Of a stretch of DNA of 9,109 nucleotides, positions 6,121 through 9,109 are shown piece by piece. Positions within the stretch are counted from its first letter, which is position 1. Each line of letters begins with the position of its first letter. A program made the position numbers and the translations under genes. The stretch covers positions 1 through 9,109 of the forward strand of contig URYG01000128.1 of the NCBI GenBank assembly GCA_900551985.1, read 5' to 3'. The notes below the pieces were generated by a model. The model was not told the DNA's origin. It saw only the letters and a program-made list of their open reading frames with translations, and ran no database searches. This DNA is from an uncultured Prevotella sp. (lineage in GTDB: Bacteria > Bacteroidota > Bacteroidia > Bacteroidales > Bacteroidaceae).

Positions 6121-7622
6121 TTCATCATGAGCATCTCGTCGATGTTCTTGCGGCTGTTGCTCAGACGAGGAATCTTATGCTGTCCGCCCAACTTGCCCTT
6201 GCTCTTCAGCCATTCATTGAAGAGTCCCGGCTTTGCCTTTACGATCTCCAGGTGCTGGAGGGTGACATCGTGGAAGCGCTTTGCCTCGTAATCGCTGTTG
6301 ATCTCCTGCAACTTGGTATCGAGCAGGCTGGCAAACTCATTCAGATCCTTTGGTTCCTCGGAGAACTCGATGAGCCACTGGTGGCGGCACTTGGCATTGC
6401 TATCCATATAGACAGGAGCAGCGGTATATTCCGCAATCTGCGCACCCGTCTTCTCGCAGGCATAGGCAAGTCCCTTCTCGGCATTGTCCATAATCAGTTC
6501 CTCACCAAAGGCATTGATAAAGTACTTGGTACGGCCGGTGATGACAAACTTGTATGGATTGGTGCTGGTAAACTGTATGGTATCGCCAATCATATAGCGC
6601 CACAAACCGCAGGAGGTGGTAATCACCATCGCATAGTTCTTGCCAACTTCCACGCCCCAGAGAGGCACCACGGTAGGATGATCGCTTCCAAACTCATCCA
6701 TCGGGATGAATTCGTAGAACACGTCGTAATCTACCATCAGCGACATGGCTGGATCTGAAGGATCATCCTGCAGACCGAAGAATCCCTCGCTGGCATTATA
6801 GGTCTCCATATAATGCATGTTAGGAGATGTGATGAGCTGCTCATACTGCTTGCGGTAAGGAGTAAAGGCGATGCCTCCATGGAAGAATACCTCCAGGTTA
6901 GGCCATACCTCCTCCAGATGCTGCTTGCCGGAGAGTTCCATCACGCGTACCAGTACGCTGAGCATCCAGCTAGGCACACCCGAGATATTGGTTACGTTCT
7001 TGTTCAGCGTTTCATGGGCGATGCGGTCGCGCTTCACCTCAAAGTCGCTCAGCAGTGCGGTTTCCTTCTTAGGTACACGCACCATGTTGGCAAGCGGATT
7101 GATGTTCTCGATGAGGATGGCACTCAGGTCACCCACCAGACTGCCCGAAACATTATAGTTAGGCGAATGGCTTCCACCGAGAATCAGGCTCTTGCCGTCG
7201 AATATCTTACTCTTTGGGTTGTTGCGCAGATAGTAAGCCACAGCATCGAATCCACCCTTGTAGTGGATGTTCTGCAAACCATCCTGCGAAACAGGGATGA
7301 ACTTACTCTTGTCGTTGGTAGTACCCGAAGATTTGGCGTACCACTTCACCTGTCCTGGCCAGAGGATGTCTCTTTCGCCATGACGCATTCTGTCGATGTC
7401 GCCCTTCAATTCCTCATAGGTATTGACCGGCACATTCTGCGCAAACTTTTCGTAGCTATTTGTCGTATTGAGTAGATGTTTCACACCATATTCGGTGTTT
7501 TTGCCAGATGCCAAAAGGCGCATCAGTACCTCATGCTGCAATTCCTCTGCATCATGTACATACTTTTCCAAGCTCTTCTGGCGAGGCTTGAATACATTAC
7601 TTACTATCGTTGTTAAACTCAT
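6114..7622 (-). CDS. GH3-family adenylate-forming (acyl-acid amido synthetase-like) protein
   Basis: This encodes 502 residues from the ATG at 7622 (MSLTTIVSNVFKP). Adenylating motifs appear in order: SSGTTNDKSKFIPVS (98-112), the ATP/phosphate loop; ETYNASEG (273-280); YMIGDTI (343-349); and ITGRTKYFINAFGEEL (361-376), at the hinge to the small C-terminal domain. These fit the GH3 family of the ANL superfamily, whose plant members adenylate a carboxylic acid and join it to an amino acid. The bacterial substrate is unknown. The protein is cytoplasmic, with no signal peptide. An upstream in-frame ATG at 7655 is unlikely as the start, because it lies inside the predicted -7 promoter element. 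This is the first gene of the leftward unit; the lipoprotein gene begins 82 bp downstream. Confidence 0.88.
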   Translation of the reverse strand: MSLTTIVSNVFKPRQKSLEKYVHDAEELQHEVLMRLLASGKNTEYGVKHLLNTTNSYEKFAQNVPVNTYEELKGDIDRMRHGERDILWPGQVKWYAKSSGTTNDKSKFIPVSQDGLQNIHYKGGFDAVAYYLRNNPKSKIFDGKSLILGGSHSPNYNVSGSLVGDLSAILIENINPLANMVRVPKKETALLSDFEVKRDRIAHETLNKNVTNISGVPSWMLSVLVRVMELSGKQHLEEVWPNLEVFFHGGIAFTPYRKQYEQLITSPNMHYMETYNASEGFFGLQDDPSDPAMSLMVDYDVFYEFIPMDEFGSDHPTVVPLWGVEVGKNYAMVITTSCGLWRYMIGDTIQFTSTNPYKFVITGRTKYFINAFGEELIMDNAEKGLAYACEKTGAQIAEYTAAPVYMDSNAKCRHQWLIEFSEEPKDLNEFASLLDTKLQEINSDYEAKRFHDVTLQHLEIVKAKPGLFNEWLKSKGKLGGQHKIPRLSNSRKNIDEMLMMNK

Positions 7623-7643
7623 ATCTAGATAATATACCTTATA

Positions 7644-7663
7644 AAGTACTTGCAAAAGTACTT
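7644..7663. promoter_or_regulatory. Candidate operator: paired AAGTACTT palindromes over the GH3 promoter
   Basis: AAGTACTT occurs at 7644-7651 and 7656-7663. Each is an 8-bp palindrome, and their starts are 12 bp apart. Together they form an inverted repeat with a 4-bp spacer that covers the -7 box and the probable transcription start. This placement suits a repressor site, or a hairpin at the very 5' end of the mRNA. No regulator gene is visible in the window. Confidence 0.45.
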
Positions 7664-7684
7664 CAATCTTTTGATATAGAGAAA
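7653..7684 (-). promoter_or_regulatory. Bacteroidota-type promoter of the GH3 gene
   Basis: On the - strand, TACTTTTG (7660-7653) exactly matches the Bacteroidota -7 consensus TAnnTTTG. TTTC (7684-7681) lies 20 bp upstream, one mismatch from the -33 TTTG box. Transcription would start about 20-25 bp before the ATG at 7622, giving a short leader. The promoter lies downstream of the rnc terminator, which makes the GH3 cluster a separate unit. Confidence 0.6.
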
Positions 7685-7761
7685 GTTTTTACTGTTTTTT
7701 AATACAAAACATAACCTATCGGGCAAGATAGAGGATAAGAATGTAAAATATCAAACAAAAA

Positions 7762-7801
7762 ACTCCCTTGAGACTACCATATCCGTCAGTCTCAAGAGAG
7801 T
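7762..7801 (-). terminator. Intrinsic terminator of the fabF-rnc unit
   Basis: CTTGAGACT (7767-7775) pairs with AGTCTCAAG (7788-7796) around a 12-nt loop. The stem continues past one mismatch with ACTC (7762-7765) and GAGT (7798-7801). On the - strand it is followed by TTTTTTGTTTG, so termination is leftward. It begins 36 bp after the rnc stop codon. Confidence 0.8.
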
Positions 7802-7837
7802 CTTTCCCTTATCTTAATCCAGTTCTATCATCATAGA

Positions 7838-8926
7838 TTATTCCTTATCTTCTGCAAAGGCAGCTGCCTCGGCGGCTGCGATGATGTCCTCGCGGCTCAT
7901 TTCCTTTGGCTCTGCAGAGATATCACTCAAGTCAAACTCGTCATCGCTTTCCTGAGTGGCTGTAGTGGTTATTTCTTCAGTAACAGTAGAAGCAACAACA
8001 TCTTCAGCCGAAGAATCCTCTGTATAGACTTCTTCCTTGAAAACATTGACGTGTTTTTCTTCAGACTCCTGTTTTTCTGTGTCTTGCGAGATGATGAAAT
8101 CATTCTTCACCTCGGTGGTAGGCACAGCCAGCACAGGTTCTTCTTCCATCTTCGTACGGTTTGCCTTGGCAGTAAATACAGAATCAATATACTGCGGTTC
8201 CTTGCGCAATCGTTCCAGGGTAAGCTTAGAGGCAAGCTGCTGGCTCTCCTTCTTGGAATAACCCTTGCCTTCTCCGCCCTTTACACCTTCCATCACCACC
8301 TGATAGGTGAAAACAGGGCTTCCGTTCTTGTCTTTCTCCTGTCCCAGCATCACGAACTCAAGCTTCACGCGGTTCTTCTGGCTCCATTCGATGAGTTTGC
8401 TCTTGAAGTTCACCTCCTTGTAAGCCACCTTATCGATGTTTATCATTTTTGCCAGGATGCGCTTCTGCATAAATTTCATGCAGGCATCATAACCACGGTC
8501 CAGATAAATGGCACCAACCAACGCTTCGAAAGCATTTCCTCCCATATAGCTGTTATGAGAAGAACTGTGTCCATTAGATAAAACGAGTTGATTGATTCCC
8601 ATCTCCTGGGCGAGCTTGTTGAGCGTATCACGCTGCACCAGCTTGCTTCGGGTATTGGTGAGGAATCCCTCTCGCTTGCCAGGGAAGTGCTGATACACGA
8701 TATCACCCACTACAGCATCCAGTACGGCGTCACCCAGAAACTCCAGGCGCTCGTTGTTCACAGGCTTGCCTTTGGAGTTGCGGTGCATGATGCTCTTGTG
8801 CATCAGCGCCATCTTGTAATAACTGATGTCGTGGGGATAAAAACCTAGGATTTCGTACAAAGAAAAATAAAGCTCTTTATCCTTGCGGAAAGAGAGCTTT
8901 ATTCTATCTATAAAATTATTCAGCAT
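7838..8926 (-). CDS. rnc: Ribonuclease III
   Basis: This encodes 362 residues. It is a double-strand-specific endoribonuclease that processes rRNA precursors and structured mRNAs in the cytoplasm. The nuclease domain carries the signature NERLEFLGDAVLD (58-70), with E59, E62 and D66, and GNAFEALVGAIYLDRGY (130-146), with E134. Residues about 173-242 are a double-stranded RNA-binding domain (NFKSKLIEWSQKNRV, then GYSKKESQQLASK). Two points differ from the E. coli enzyme (226 residues). N131 sits at the position of the metal-binding Asp, and residues 243-362 form a long acidic Glu/Thr/Ser-rich tail ending in an Ala/Glu helix. The ATG overlaps the end of fabF by 11 bp, indicating translational coupling; the fabF-rnc order is common in bacteria. 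Confidence 0.95.
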   Translation of the reverse strand: MLNNFIDRIKLSFRKDKELYFSLYEILGFYPHDISYYKMALMHKSIMHRNSKGKPVNNERLEFLGDAVLDAVVGDIVYQHFPGKREGFLTNTRSKLVQRDTLNKLAQEMGINQLVLSNGHSSSHNSYMGGNAFEALVGAIYLDRGYDACMKFMQKRILAKMINIDKVAYKEVNFKSKLIEWSQKNRVKLEFVMLGQEKDKNGSPVFTYQVVMEGVKGGEGKGYSKKESQQLASKLTLERLRKEPQYIDSVFTAKANRTKMEEEPVLAVPTTEVKNDFIISQDTEKQESEEKHVNVFKEEVYTEDSSAEDVVASTVTEEITTTATQESDDEFDLSDISAEPKEMSREDIIAAAEAAAFAEDKE

Positions 8927-9109
8927 ACTTCTTGAATACTACACAGCAGTTATGACCGCCGAATCCGAATGTATTGCTCAATGCAGCACGAACCTCACGC
9001 TTCTCAGCTTTGTTGAATGTGAAGTTCAGGTTGTAATCGAGCTCTGGATCGTTGTCACCCTCTTCGTGGTTGATAGTAGGAGGAACGATATCGTTCTTCA
9101 CACTAAGAA
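8916..9109 (-). CDS. fabF: 3-oxoacyl-[acyl-carrier-protein] synthase II, C-terminal part (partial)
   Basis: The last 63 codons of the gene are present; the rest lies beyond the right edge. The sequence VKNDIVPPTINHEEGD and DYNLN, followed by ALSNTFGFGGHN and a FKKYAE end, is the C-terminus of FabF-type condensing enzymes. It includes the conserved 'PTINxE' strand and the glycine-rich NTFGFGG loop that gates the active site. The enzyme elongates acyl-ACP by Claisen condensation with malonyl-ACP in type II fatty-acid synthesis. The active-site Cys and the two His residues lie upstream, outside the window. Its stop (TAA, 8918-8916) falls inside the start of rnc. acpP is the usual neighbour upstream but cannot be seen here. 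Confidence 0.95.
   Translation of the reverse strand, partial: LSVKNDIVPPTINHEEGDNDPELDYNLNFTFNKAEKREVRAALSNTFGFGGHNCCVVFKKYAE

Noticed and set aside
7623..7655. Upstream ATG at 7655 as the GH3 start
   Set aside because: It would place the start codon inside the predicted -7 promoter box. The ATG at 7622 begins a typical GH3 N-terminus.
7716..7731. CTATC/GATAG inverted repeat between the rnc terminator and the GH3 promoter
   Set aside because: The 5-bp arms are too short to separate from chance, and there is no supporting context.

Overview
The window looks like chromosomal DNA of a member of Bacteroidota, most likely Bacteroidales and probably Prevotellaceae (Segatella/Prevotella-like). 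This is inferred from protein style, not from a database search: an Ig-like domain lipoprotein next to a DUF3108 protein, a three-part calcineurin-like phosphoesterase, a bacterial GH3 protein, a fabF-rnc pair, A-rich start-codon contexts, and a good match to the Bacteroidota promoter consensus (TTTG / TAnnTTTG) ahead of the GH3 gene.

Positions 1-519 (+ strand) are the tail of an accessory peptide-export locus. The last eight codons of what looks like a peptidase-containing ABC exporter are followed by a 159-residue membrane protein. That protein resembles the N-terminal anchor and the C-terminal beta region of HlyD-type adaptors, with the middle missing. A perfect 10-bp hairpin overlaps its stop codon.

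Positions 520-1355 hold no convincing intact gene. They contain a short decayed remnant of a group II intron maturase (- strand), a tandem array of a 22-bp palindromic unit, four copies of a GTGAAAGGA-type motif in nested inverted orientation, and a strong hairpin with a T-tract on the + strand. This is the mosaic boundary between the exporter locus and the core genes.

Positions 1356-7622 (- strand) hold a probable four-gene transcription unit. In transcription order these are a GH3-family adenylate-forming protein, an 82-bp gap with alternative hairpins, a large lipoprotein with an N-terminal Ig-like domain, a secreted DUF3108 protein 5 bp later, and a membrane-anchored calcineurin-like phosphoesterase 36 bp after that. 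Three of the four carry export or membrane signals, so an envelope role for the cluster is likely, but no specific pathway can be named.

Positions 7762-9109 (- strand) hold the end of a housekeeping unit: the 3' end of fabF (fatty-acid elongation) overlapping rnc (RNase III) by 11 bp, closed by a good intrinsic terminator. The RNase III has a long acidic C-terminal tail and an Asn where the well-studied enzymes have a metal-binding Asp. I found no tRNA, rRNA, CRISPR array or intact insertion sequence, and no clear-cut new multi-gene system. The most unusual material is the reduced HlyD-like protein and the repeat-rich stretch beside it.
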